Below, piece by piece: positions 43,158-51,469 of a DNA stretch of 64,000 nucleotides (positions are counted from its first letter, which is position 1; each line of letters begins with the position of its first letter). Made by a program: the position numbers and the translations under genes. The notes under the pieces are model-generated. The model made no database searches. It was not told the origin of the DNA and was given only the letters and a program-made list of their open reading frames with translations. Origin of the DNA: Hydrogenimonas sp. SS33 (GTDB lineage Bacteria > Campylobacterota > Campylobacteria > Campylobacterales > Hydrogenimonadaceae); the NCBI RefSeq assembly GCF_040436365.1, contig NZ_AP026369.1:186001-250000 (forward strand), read 5' to 3'.

Positions 43158-43631
43158 ATGGCCGAAGAGAAACTGGAAGATGAGACCGAAGAGGTAGAGA
43201 ACGTCAACAGTAATGAAAATATTCCGTTGCGGACACATCAGCGCATCGACCAGTCCCTTTGCGGGACACTGGTGCAATTGAAACCGGGATATGCGAAGGT
43301 GGAGCTGGAGACGACGCGGGAGATGATCGTCGACGATATGGGACTGGTCCATGGAGGTTTCACCTTCGCCGCCGCGGACTTCGCCGCCATGGCCGCGGTG
43401 AATGAACCCAACGTGGTGCTGGTCAGCAGCAACTGCCGTTTCCTCTCACCCGTCAAGGTCGGCGACAAGGTGGTTTTCGAAGCGAAGGAGCTCTTTCGGG
43501 AGGCCCGCAAACGCAACATCCATGTCATCGGCTATTTCGAGGATATCAAGGTATTCGAAGGGGAGTTCATGGCGGTGGTGCTGGAGCGGCACGTTCTGAA
43601 GCTGAAACTGGTGAAGGACGAGGAGGAGTGA
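43158..43631 (+). CDS. Hot-dog fold thioesterase (PaaI-like)
   Basis: The 157-residue protein has an acidic N-terminal extension (about 20 residues rich in Glu), then a hot-dog domain with DDMGLVHGGFTFAAADFAAM, whose LVHGG is the active-site motif of PaaI/YbgC-type thioesterases, and SSNCRFLSPVKVGDKVVFEA. The acyl-CoA substrate is unknown. It is 2 bp after cmoB and 3 bp from the convergent metallo-beta-lactamase gene. Confidence 0.85.
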   Translation: MAEEKLEDETEEVENVNSNENIPLRTHQRIDQSLCGTLVQLKPGYAKVELETTREMIVDDMGLVHGGFTFAAADFAAMAAVNEPNVVLVSSNCRFLSPVKVGDKVVFEAKELFREARKRNIHVIGYFEDIKVFEGEFMAVVLERHVLKLKLVKDEEE

Positions 43632-43634
43632 CCC

Positions 43635-44234
43635 TTACCCTCCCAGCGCCCTGATCCAGTAGGGTATGTTCCTTTTCTCTTTGGCCAGCGTGGTGCTCGG
43701 GCCGTGCCCGGGGTAGAGGGTGACCTCCTTTTCGCAGGCCATCGCTTTTTTCAGGCTTTTTACCATGGCGGCGGGGTCGGAGTAGGGGAAGTCGACCCGG
43801 CCGATGGAGCCCTGAAAAAGAAAATCGCCGCAGAACCAGGCATCGCCGATTTCGATGGCGCTGCAGCCGGGGGTGTGCCCGGGGAAATGGAGAAAGGTGA
43901 AGGGGACGCCTTCGATCGTTACCCTTTCGTCCGGCTTGACCGCCACATCGGCCCGGCTGGGGGGCGTTCCCTGGCCGAAAGGGTCGTTCTCCAGCATGAA
44001 AAGATCCCCTTCGGGGCAGTAGATGGGCAGGTTCAGCCTCTCTTTGAGCTCGGCATTGCTCCAGACATGGTCGAAATGGCCGTGGGTATTGAGAATGGCC
44101 ACCGGGTGGGTGACGCGGCTCTCCACCCACTCCGCCGCGCCGACACCCGGGTCGATGATGTAGTCTTTCCCATCCACCGTCACGATGTAGCAGTTGGTCT
44201 GATAGGCCCCCATGGGCTGCATCTGAATCTGCAT
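43635..44234 (-). CDS. Metallo-beta-lactamase fold hydrolase (glyoxalase II-like)
   Basis: The 199-residue protein has the metal motif THGHFDH (HxHxDH) with further ligands in FPGHTPG, CGDFLF and YPGHGPST. This is the compact glyoxalase II-like/persulfide-dioxygenase-like subgroup without the C-terminal domain. The start could be any of three nearby methionines (residues 1, 5 or 8). A later start would leave room for a promoter, since the divergent gene starts only 15 bp away. Confidence 0.88.
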   Translation of the reverse strand: MQIQMQPMGAYQTNCYIVTVDGKDYIIDPGVGAAEWVESRVTHPVAILNTHGHFDHVWSNAELKERLNLPIYCPEGDLFMLENDPFGQGTPPSRADVAVKPDERVTIEGVPFTFLHFPGHTPGCSAIEIGDAWFCGDFLFQGSIGRVDFPYSDPAAMVKSLKKAMACEKEVTLYPGHGPSTTLAKEKRNIPYWIRALGG

Positions 44235-44236
44235 GC

Positions 44237-44242
44237 TATAAT
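44237..44242 (+). promoter_or_regulatory. -10 box 7 bp before the DUF455 gene start (leaderless?)
   Basis: TATAAT lies in the 15 bp gap between two divergent start codons and ends 7 bp before ATG 44250. The transcript would start at the ATG. The -35 region would lie inside the divergent metallo-beta-lactamase coding sequence. Confidence 0.55.
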
Positions 44243-44249
44243 CATCCTC

Positions 44250-45068
44250 ATGGAATTTTTCACCACCTTACGGCAGGCCTTGCGCGAAAGCGACCCGTCC
44301 CGAAAAGGCGATCTCGTAGAGCAATTGTACACCAACTTGCGGCACGGTGTTTTCACTTTCGACCACGATACGCCCGTCGAAACCTTCGACACCCCCTCCT
44401 ACGCCTCCGTCGCACCCATTGTCCGCCCCAGAGAGGTGCCCAAACGGAAGCGTTTCGACGACCCGGAGGGGCAGGGTGTGCTGCTTCACGCCATCGCCCA
44501 TATCGAATACAGTGCCATCGACCTGGCCCTCGACTCGGCCTACCGTTTCCGCCGCATGCCCGAAGCCTACTACGCAGACTGGGTGGAGGTGGCCCATGAC
44601 GAGGTACGCCATTTTCGGATGCTGGAAGCCCTGATGCGAAAAATCGGCGTCCGGTACGGCGACTATCCGGTCCATACGGCCCTTTTCGATGCCGGCAGAA
44701 AGAGCGGAGGCGACCCGCTCGAACGGATGGCGGTGGTGCCCCGCTACCTGGAGGCCAACGGGCTGGACGCCAACCCGAAGATCATCGAAAAACTGCGCCG
44801 CTACCCGCCGACGCCGATGCTCGAAGCGATCGTGGAGGCGTTGGAAGTGATACTGGAAGAGGAGGTCTCCCATGTGTCCAAGGGGGATCGTTGGTTCAAA
44901 CATTTCTGTGAAGCGCGGGGGGTGGATACCGCTGTCTATTTCGACATTGTGGAGCGCTACTACCCGGGTCTGGAGCAAAAAAACCTTCGGCTCAATGTCG
45001 ATGCCAGGCGTGCCGCCGGTTTCGCCTGTGATGAATTGAAACGGATGGGGGCCAAGAAGTGCGAATAG
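44250..45068 (+). CDS. DUF455 ferritin-like protein
   Basis: The 272-residue protein matches the DUF455 ferritin-like family. Helix-borne metal ligands appear in HAIAHIEYSAIDLALDSAYR, EVAHDEVRHFRMLEALM and LEEEVSHVSKGDRWF, that is, the E...ExxH-type pairs of di-iron four-helix bundles. Function is not established; related proteins are linked to tRNA modification (MiaE-like). Its predicted transcript is leaderless. 99 bp of AT-rich sequence follow. Confidence 0.88.
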   Translation: MEFFTTLRQALRESDPSRKGDLVEQLYTNLRHGVFTFDHDTPVETFDTPSYASVAPIVRPREVPKRKRFDDPEGQGVLLHAIAHIEYSAIDLALDSAYRFRRMPEAYYADWVEVAHDEVRHFRMLEALMRKIGVRYGDYPVHTALFDAGRKSGGDPLERMAVVPRYLEANGLDANPKIIEKLRRYPPTPMLEAIVEALEVILEEEVSHVSKGDRWFKHFCEARGVDTAVYFDIVERYYPGLEQKNLRLNVDARRAAGFACDELKRMGAKKCE

Positions 45069-45167
45069 CGACACTTAGCTCGGAAGATTATATATAAAAG
45101 CAGCAATTCATAATAATTTCAGTATTATATTTCCAGTTTTAGAAATTCTCAGCGGAAGGAGTGAAGC

Positions 45168-46304
45168 GTGGCACGAGAGATTCCTTTTTTTGTACCCGAC
45201 ATCGGCCCGGCGGAGCGGGATGAGGTCGATCAGGTTCTGAGCCTCGAAGGTGAAGGGAAAATTGACGCACTGGAAGAGGCGTTCAGGAAAAAGACCGGCG
45301 CGACCTATGCCGTCTCCACCAACAGCGGCACGTCGGCACTGCATCTGGCCATGTGCGCCATGGACCTGAAGCGGGGCGACAAGATCATCTGCTCCGTCAA
45401 CGCCTTTCCCTCCGTGCCCGAGGTGGTCCGCCATTTCGATGCGGAGCCGATCTTTGTCGATATCGACGGCGACGATTTCAACATCGACCTGGACGCCCTG
45501 GAGAAGGTGCTGGAAGAGAACCGCTCGAAAAAGCTCAAAGGGGCCATCGTCAACCATGTGGCGGGCCAGCCGACCGATCTGGCGCGACTCTACGACATCG
45601 CGGCGAAATACGGCATCAAGATCGTCGAAGACGCCAGTGACGCGCTGGGGGGAACCTACGACGGCAGGCCCATCGGTGCCACGGGAGCGGACATCACCTG
45701 CTTCAGCTTCTCGCCCCATATGAAAAACTCCATCGCCAACGCGGGGATGCTCCTTTGTGAAGACGATACCCTCCATGAGCGTGCCACGCTGCTGCGCAAT
45801 CACGCCATCCAGTCCGACGGGTGGGACAAGTACGGCAACCTGGAGTATGTCTACGATGTGGTCGATATCGGTTGCAAGTACGACATCAGCCTGCTGGATG
45901 CCGCCTACGCCCTGGCCCAGTACAGGCGGATCGACAAGATGGTGGCGCGCCGCCAGGCGATCGCGGCGAAGTACGACAAGGCGCTGGCCGGCGTCAAGCA
46001 TGTCACCCTGCCGGTAAAAAAGCGCGACCACATCTACCAGCAGTACATCATACGCATCGACCGCAACCGCGACGGCTTCGCCAGGGCACTGAAAGAGAAG
46101 GGGGTGCATACCGGGCTGCACTATATTCCCCTCCATCTGCTCAGCTACTACAAACAGAAATACGGCCTTCGCGTCAACGACTTCCAGCAGGCGCTGCAAA
46201 CCTACCAGCAGGTGCTGTCGCTGCCCATCTACCACAACATGAGCGACGATGACGTGGCCTATGTCTGCAACGCCGTCCAAGAGGTCGCGGCGGCCCATAT
46301 CTGA
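45168..46304 (+). CDS. DegT/DnrJ/EryC1-family aminotransferase
   Basis: The 378-residue PLP enzyme starts at GTG, with GGAAGGA upstream. It has the DegT family segments YAVSTNSGTSALHLAM, VEDASDALGGTYDG and SFSPHMKN with the PLP lysine Lys186. Such enzymes aminate sugar-nucleotide keto groups for surface polysaccharide or flagellin glycan precursors. No other sugar-nucleotide genes are beside it; lpxK follows after 57 bp. Confidence 0.9.
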   Translation: MAREIPFFVPDIGPAERDEVDQVLSLEGEGKIDALEEAFRKKTGATYAVSTNSGTSALHLAMCAMDLKRGDKIICSVNAFPSVPEVVRHFDAEPIFVDIDGDDFNIDLDALEKVLEENRSKKLKGAIVNHVAGQPTDLARLYDIAAKYGIKIVEDASDALGGTYDGRPIGATGADITCFSFSPHMKNSIANAGMLLCEDDTLHERATLLRNHAIQSDGWDKYGNLEYVYDVVDIGCKYDISLLDAAYALAQYRRIDKMVARRQAIAAKYDKALAGVKHVTLPVKKRDHIYQQYIIRIDRNRDGFARALKEKGVHTGLHYIPLHLLSYYKQKYGLRVNDFQQALQTYQQVLSLPIYHNMSDDDVAYVCNAVQEVAAAHI

Positions 46305-46361
46305 GCCTCCGGAAGGCGGCCGCTGCTTTCCCGCAGGGTTGCCTCCGATGATCCCAGCATC

Positions 46362-47279
46362 GTGAAATCTGCCGTCACATTCTTCGAAAACCTCTTCTAC
46401 CGCCCCAAGTGGTACCACTGGGTCGCGGCATTCGTCCTTCTGCCGCTCTCTCTGCTCTACGGTTTGGTGATGTTTCTCAGGCGCCGCCTCCTGCGCCCGC
46501 GCGATATGGGCGTGCCCGTCGTCAGTGTCGGCAACCTCACCGTCGGCGGCAGCGGAAAGACCCCCATGACCATCACGTTGGCCCGCCGTTTCGAAAAGGC
46601 GGCGGTGGTGCTTCGGGGGTATGGCCGCAAGAGCGAGGGGTTGCACGTCGTGAGCCTCTGGGGAGCGGTTCAGTGCGGCGTCGAAACCGCCGGCGACGAA
46701 GCGATGCTGCTGGCCCGCAAACTTCCCGAAGCCACGGTCATCGTGGCGGAAGATCGGGTGGAGGGGATAGAAAAGGCCAAAGAGGCCGGGGCAAAGGTGG
46801 TCTTTCTCGACGACGGGTTTTCGAAAGTCGGCATCGAAAAGGTCGACCTCCTGCTGCTTCCCTCCGACCTGCCCAACCCCTTTCCCCTGCCGTCGGGCCC
46901 CTTTCGGGAGTTTCCATTCGAAAAGCGCCGGGCCGACATTGTTTTGAAGGAGGGGCGCGATTTTCGGCGCGAAGTGCATTGCCCAGAGTGCGACAAATTC
47001 CGCCGTCTGCTGCTGGTCACGGCCATCGCCAACCCCGCCAGGCTGGAGCCCTGGCTGCCGAAGAATCTGGCCGGCCGCCTCCTCTATCCCGACCATGCCT
47101 GGTTCGACGAAGAGCAGATTCGCGAAAAAATGGCGGAGACGGGCGCCGACGCCCTGCTGGTGACCGAAAAAGATGCGGTAAAATTGGAGAAGTTCAACCT
47201 TCCGATGGCCCGGCTGGAGCTGCAGATGCAGGTCGACCCGGCCATTGTGGAGAGAATCGCAGGGGAGGTGCAGCGATGA
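46362..47279 (+). CDS. lpxK: Tetraacyldisaccharide 4'-kinase
   Basis: The 305-residue protein has an N-terminal membrane segment (WVAAFVLLPLSLLYGLVMFL), the Walker A VGNLTVGGSGKTP and VVLRGYGRKS plus LDDGFS motifs of LpxK. It phosphorylates lipid A disaccharide at the 4' position in the inner membrane. GTG start. Its stop overlaps the next start (ATGA), joining it to the secreted-protein/ABC-transporter operon. Confidence 0.93.
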   Translation: MKSAVTFFENLFYRPKWYHWVAAFVLLPLSLLYGLVMFLRRRLLRPRDMGVPVVSVGNLTVGGSGKTPMTITLARRFEKAAVVLRGYGRKSEGLHVVSLWGAVQCGVETAGDEAMLLARKLPEATVIVAEDRVEGIEKAKEAGAKVVFLDDGFSKVGIEKVDLLLLPSDLPNPFPLPSGPFREFPFEKRRADIVLKEGRDFRREVHCPECDKFRRLLLVTAIANPARLEPWLPKNLAGRLLYPDHAWFDEEQIREKMAETGADALLVTEKDAVKLEKFNLPMARLELQMQVDPAIVERIAGEVQR

Positions 47280-47917
47280 AACGTCTTGTAGCTATCGGTT
47301 CGCTTTTGATGGCGGCAGCCCTTTTCGCGGCAACGTTCGCGTGGGATTTCGAAAAGACGCCGATCGGGAAGGTGCCGAAGGGGTGGCAGGTCGGGGTGAC
47401 CAACGCCGACACCCTGCCGGAGTGGAAAGTGGTCGGGCAGAGGGGCAACAGGGTCCTTCTGATGGCCAAACCCGCCGTCAGCGGCGGGGTTTTCGGCATC
47501 GGTTCGGTCTTCAACCTCTGCTACACCCGTGAGGCGGCGGCGGAAGACCTCGACGCAACGGTCCGTTTCAAGGCGCTCTCGGGGCGGGAGGACCAGGGCG
47601 GCGGCATCATGTGGCGGGTGAAGGATGACGGGACCTACTATGTGGCCCGCTTCAATCCGCTGGAGGATAACTTCAACTTTTACAAAGTGGTTCGGAGCCA
47701 TCGCAGCAAGATCGCCGGGGCCCGGGTGAAGCCGGCACCCGGCTGGCATACCATGCGCATTGTCCAAAAGGGCGGCAGGTTCGAAGGGTACCTGGACGGG
47801 AAGCGCATACTTTCGGCCACCGACAGCAGCATCGAGGGGCGAGGCGGCACGGGCCTCTGGACCAAAGCGGATGCCGTGACGGCGTTCGACGACTTCAGGG
47901 TGAAGGTGCTGAAGTGA
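47276..47917 (+). CDS. Secreted beta-sandwich (concanavalin-like/DUF1080-like) protein
   Basis: The 213-residue protein has a signal peptide (MKRLVAIGSLLMAAALFAA) and a single jelly-roll-like domain: WDFEKTPIGKVPKGWQVG near the start, GGGIMWRVKDDGTYYVARFN in the middle, and GWHTMRIVQKGGRFEGYLDG, GGTGLWTKADAVTAFDDFRV at the end. This is the pattern of 3-keto-disaccharide hydrolase-like and LamG-like domains. It is translationally coupled to both lpxK and the solute-binding protein gene, so it may work with the importer. That is inference. Confidence 0.75.
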   Translation: MKRLVAIGSLLMAAALFAATFAWDFEKTPIGKVPKGWQVGVTNADTLPEWKVVGQRGNRVLLMAKPAVSGGVFGIGSVFNLCYTREAAAEDLDATVRFKALSGREDQGGGIMWRVKDDGTYYVARFNPLEDNFNFYKVVRSHRSKIAGARVKPAPGWHTMRIVQKGGRFEGYLDGKRILSATDSSIEGRGGTGLWTKADAVTAFDDFRVKVLK

Positions 47918-48951
47918 AAAAGACATTCTATGCCGTCATCGGCGCGATTCTGGTCATCGTGGCCCTGCTGCTGATGTCCCGGAAGGGTGAAAAGGGCAGG
48001 GAAGAGGGTGTCCGGCCGTCGGTGACCGTCTATGTCTCGGAAGACAGGGTCTTTTCCGAACCGGTCCTGAAGGCTTTCGAAGAAGAGACAGGCATCCGTG
48101 TCGATGCGGTTTACGACACCGAAGAGGCCAAGAGCACCGGGGTGATGAACCGGCTCATCGCCGAAAAGGAGCACCCGAAAGCCGACGTCTACTGGGCCAA
48201 CGAACCGATTCGCGCCGAAATTCTGAAACAAAAGGGGGTGACGGCGCCCTATGTCAGCCCCAACGCGAAAGGGATCCCGCCCCGCTTCAGGGACCCGCAG
48301 GGGTACTGGACCGGCTTTTCGGCCCGGGCCAGGGTACTGCTGGTGCATCGGGGGCTGGCGCCCGAACCCGCGTCGATTCTGGCCTACACCGACCCCCGTT
48401 TCAAAGGAAAAGGGGTCATCGCCAATCCGCTTTTCGGCACCACCACCTCCCACATCGCCGCCCTTTTCACGGTCTGGGGGGACGAGCGGGCCATCGCTTT
48501 CATGAAAGCGATGAAACGAAACGGCACCGCCATCTCCACCGGCAACGGCGAGAGTGCCGACCTGGTTGCCATGGGTGCGGCCGGTTTCTCCCTGGTCGAC
48601 AGCGACGACGCCGTCAGCCGCCTGCGGCAGAAGAAGCCGGTGAAGATGCTCTTTCCCGACCAGAAAGAGGGGGAGTTGGGTTGTTTCATCGTCCCCAATA
48701 CCGTCATGCTGATCAAAGGCGCCCCCCATCCCCACCTGGCGAAGAAACTGATCGACTATCTTCTTTCAAAAAAGACGGAAGAGCGGCTCGCCTTCGCCGA
48801 CTGCGCCCAGATTCCGCTGCATGAAGGGGTGAAGATTCCCAAAGAGCTGACCCCCATCGACCGGCTTCGGACGATGAAGGTGGACTATGCCCGGGTGGCG
48901 AAGAAGATGCTGGAGATTCAGCCGTTTCTGCGCGAATGGGCGGGATTGTGA
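47914..48951 (+). CDS. ABC transporter substrate-binding protein, iron(III)-type
   Basis: The 345-residue protein has an N-terminal hydrophobic segment (residues ~4-20, signal peptide or anchor) and the periplasmic binding protein fold of the FbpA-like family (VTVYVSEDRVFSEPVLKAFE; ADVYWANEPIR). The adjacent tyrosine pair that binds ferric iron in classical FbpA is not evident, so the ligand could be another compound. GTG start overlaps the previous stop (GTGA). Confidence 0.82.
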   Translation: MKKTFYAVIGAILVIVALLLMSRKGEKGREEGVRPSVTVYVSEDRVFSEPVLKAFEEETGIRVDAVYDTEEAKSTGVMNRLIAEKEHPKADVYWANEPIRAEILKQKGVTAPYVSPNAKGIPPRFRDPQGYWTGFSARARVLLVHRGLAPEPASILAYTDPRFKGKGVIANPLFGTTTSHIAALFTVWGDERAIAFMKAMKRNGTAISTGNGESADLVAMGAAGFSLVDSDDAVSRLRQKKPVKMLFPDQKEGELGCFIVPNTVMLIKGAPHPHLAKKLIDYLLSKKTEERLAFADCAQIPLHEGVKIPKELTPIDRLRTMKVDYARVAKKMLEIQPFLREWAGL

Positions 48952-50528
48952 GACGGGGGCTCTCCCCACTAAAAGCCATCATTCTCCTCCTTTCGCTTCT
49001 CTGGCTGGCGGCCGCTTTTTTGCCTCTGCTTTGGCTGACGGCATCGTCGCTCTTCGGTGATGATGTAGCGGCGTTTTTGAAGAGTGACGCCACCCCCCGG
49101 ACGATGCAGCTGCTTGCCCACTCCCTGTGGCTGGCGCTGGCCGTCACCGTGACGTCGGCGGCCGGCGGTGTGGGCCTGGCGCTTCTGTTGCAAAAGAGCC
49201 GGCTGCTTTTCAGAAGGTTCTGGCTCTGGCTCTTTGTCGTGCCGCTGCTGGTGCCCCCCTACCTTTGGGCACTGGGATGGGCCGATCTTCTCTCTCCCGA
49301 AGGGCCCCTCGCCCGGTGGCTGCCTTCCTCGTCGCTGGAGCCGCTGAGGGCGTGGTTCTCCGGTTTCGGCGGAAGCTGGTTCGTGCTGAGTGTCGTTTTT
49401 CTGCCGATCCCTATGGTGGTGACGGCGCTCTTTCTCCGCTCGGTCCCCGCCGCGCTGGAGGAGGCGGGGCTGCTGGCGACGGGGTGGCGCGGCGTTCTGG
49501 GAGGCATTACCCTCCCTCTGGTTTGGCCGGGCATCCTTCTTTCCGCGGTGGTAGTCTTTCTCCTCGTGTTGGGGGAGCCCACGGTACCCCAGTTTTTCCG
49601 CTACAACGTTTTCATTACCGAAATTCTCACCCGTTTCGCCGCCTTCTACGACATCCGTTCGGCGACGCTCCTTTCCCTTCCCCTGGTGTTGCTCGCCGCT
49701 TTGCTGCTCTTTCTTGAATACAGAGGCGGGCGCTCCCACACGCCCCTTGCGCTCACCTTCGAAGGTAGAGAGACGCTTCCTGTGCCTTTGCGGCATCCTC
49801 TTCTTTTAGAGGTAGCGCTGGGTGGGTTTGCGCTTCTGACGGTGGGCCTGCCCCTGGCGGGGCTGCTGGCGCAGGCCGCTTCCATGCGGGTTGGGGAACT
49901 CTACGCCCATGCCGCGGATGCCCTGGGAAACTCCCTCTTCTACGCCTTCTGGGGTGCGACGCTTCTGACGCTTTTTGGCTTTTTCATCGGTTACGGCGTG
50001 CAGCGGCGGCTCTGCGGCGCGGGAAGGGTGACGGAGGCGCTCTCCCTTTTTCTCTTCGCCCTGCCGGGCAGTGTCGTGGCCATATCCATGATCCTCTTCT
50101 ACAACCGCCCCTCTTTCGCCTGGCTCTACGGCACGGCTGCGCTGGTCATCGTGGCCTACCTGGCCAAATATCTGCTGCTTCCCTCCCGCATCACGGCCCT
50201 GCAGATGGCGGCGATTCCCCCTTCCATGGAGGAGGCGGCGAGGCTGGCGGGGGCGTCGTGGCGTCTGCGCCTGGTGGCGATCGTTGTGCCCCTGGCGAAG
50301 CGGGGGATCGCCGTCGGGTGGCTGAGCGCCTTCCTCTTCATCCTGCGGGATACCGACGTGACGATGCTCCTCTATCCCCCCGGCGGCGACACCCTTTCGG
50401 TGCGGCTGCTCACACTCATGGCCAACGGCGCGCCGTCGCTCATCGCCGGCGTGGCGTTGCTGCAGATCGCCGTAACGGCACTGCCTGCCGCCTTTTTGTC
50501 GCTGCTTTTCAGGGGTGAGGGACGATGA
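48948..50528 (+). CDS. Iron(III)-type ABC transporter permease (fused two-half)
   Basis: The product has two homologous halves of about six membrane helices each, in one chain of 526 residues, as in FbpB/SfuB. EAA-like loops occur in both halves (LEEAGLLATGWRG; MEEAARLAGASWRLRL). I prefer the GTG at 48948, overlapping the upstream TGA as in the neighbouring genes; ATG 48936 would add four residues. It forms the channel for the binding protein and ATPase next to it. Confidence 0.88.
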   Translation: MRRGLSPLKAIILLLSLLWLAAAFLPLLWLTASSLFGDDVAAFLKSDATPRTMQLLAHSLWLALAVTVTSAAGGVGLALLLQKSRLLFRRFWLWLFVVPLLVPPYLWALGWADLLSPEGPLARWLPSSSLEPLRAWFSGFGGSWFVLSVVFLPIPMVVTALFLRSVPAALEEAGLLATGWRGVLGGITLPLVWPGILLSAVVVFLLVLGEPTVPQFFRYNVFITEILTRFAAFYDIRSATLLSLPLVLLAALLLFLEYRGGRSHTPLALTFEGRETLPVPLRHPLLLEVALGGFALLTVGLPLAGLLAQAASMRVGELYAHAADALGNSLFYAFWGATLLTLFGFFIGYGVQRRLCGAGRVTEALSLFLFALPGSVVAISMILFYNRPSFAWLYGTAALVIVAYLAKYLLLPSRITALQMAAIPPSMEEAARLAGASWRLRLVAIVVPLAKRGIAVGWLSAFLFILRDTDVTMLLYPPGGDTLSVRLLTLMANGAPSLIAGVALLQIAVTALPAAFLSLLFRGEGR

Positions 50529-51160
50529 TCGAACTGAAAGATGTGACGAAACGGTATGGGGATGTCACGGTTCTGGAGAACTTCAGCCTGAAAGTGGAGA
50601 GGGGCGAACGGCTGGCGGTTGTAGGGCCTTCGGGGTGCGGCAAAACGACCCTGCTGCGGCTCATCGCCGGTTTCGAAGCGCCCCAGAGGGGAGAGGTACG
50701 GCTACAGGGGCGTCCGGTCGCGGCGGAAGGGGCCATCCTCGTGCCGCCGGAGAAGCGGGGTGTGGGCATGGTCTTCCAGGACCTGGCGCTGTGGCCCCAT
50801 ATGCGGGTTTTCGACAATATCGCCTTCGGCCTGAAGATGCGGGGGCTTTCGAAAAAGGAGATCGCAAAACGGGTCGGAAAATGGCTCGAAGCGGTGGGGC
50901 TGGAGGGGTTGGAGAGGCGCTACCCCGCCCAGCTCTCCGGCGGCCAGCGCCAGAGGGTGGCCCTCGCCCGCGCCCTGGCCACGGAGCCTTCGGTCCTGCT
51001 GATGGACGAACCCCTCTCCAGCCTCGACGAGACGCTGCGCGGGAGACTGGCCGGGCTCATCGTCGAGCTTCAGCAAAAGCGGGGCTTTACGCTGCTCTAC
51101 GTCACCCATGACCGCAGGGAAGTGGAGACCATCGCGACACGGGTTTACCGGATGGAATGA
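50525..51160 (+). CDS. ABC transporter ATP-binding protein
   Basis: The 211-residue ATPase has Walker A GPSGCGKTT, the signature LSGGQRQRVALARAL, Walker B VLLMDEPLSSLD and the switch histidine in YVTHD. It lacks the C-terminal TOBE-like domain of full-length FbpC (~350 residues). ATGA overlap with the permease gene. It powers the importer formed with the two preceding genes. Confidence 0.9.
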   Translation: MIELKDVTKRYGDVTVLENFSLKVERGERLAVVGPSGCGKTTLLRLIAGFEAPQRGEVRLQGRPVAAEGAILVPPEKRGVGMVFQDLALWPHMRVFDNIAFGLKMRGLSKKEIAKRVGKWLEAVGLEGLERRYPAQLSGGQRQRVALARALATEPSVLLMDEPLSSLDETLRGRLAGLIVELQQKRGFTLLYVTHDRREVETIATRVYRME

Positions 51161-51230
51161 CGGCATGGCAGAAAAGTAGAGGTGCCCTATATAACACTTT
51201 TTGCGAATGTCTGATCATGCAAACCTTCGA

Positions 51231-51236
51231 TATAAT
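51231..51236 (+). promoter_or_regulatory. -10 box upstream of repeat copy E
   Basis: TATAAT lies 6 bp before the left end of repeat copy E and 233 bp before the transporter gene, so the repeat would be transcribed as a long 5' leader. Confidence 0.5.
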
Positions 51237-51242
51237 GAAGAG

Positions 51243-51408
51243 ACGTAACACAAAGCGTGACGTCCTCTATATTTTCGATTTCGAAATATGAAGGAGAGAG
51301 CATAAAATCTTTTGGGAGGGCCGGTCTTTGCCAAAACAAGCGAAGCGTTCCCGAAGGGATGTTTTTTTGGAAAACCTGGGCTTTGTCCATCTCTTGCAAT
51401 AACATCAA
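51243..51408. repeat. Dispersed hairpin repeat, copy E (divergent)
   Basis: Degenerate parts in the family order are seen: GTAACACAAAGCGTGAC, CCTCTATATTTTCGATTTCG, ATAAAATCTTTTGGGAGGGCC, then a lengthened centre, CCTGGGCTTTGTCCATC and TCTTGCAATAACATC. It fills most of the 309 bp gap between the ABC ATPase and the next transporter. The rest of the gap (51409-51469) is AT-rich with GGAGGGGGAGG and AAAGGAAAA before the GTG start. Confidence 0.65.
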
Positions 51409-51469
51409 ATCATAAATACTGCGATTCCGCAAGTGGAGGGGGAGGACATTTGCCGACAAAAGGAAAAAA

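Noticed and set aside
45108-47096. 662-residue minus-strand open frame across the DegT and lpxK genes
   Set aside because: Antisense shadow of two well-supported genes, with no motif or ribosome-binding site.
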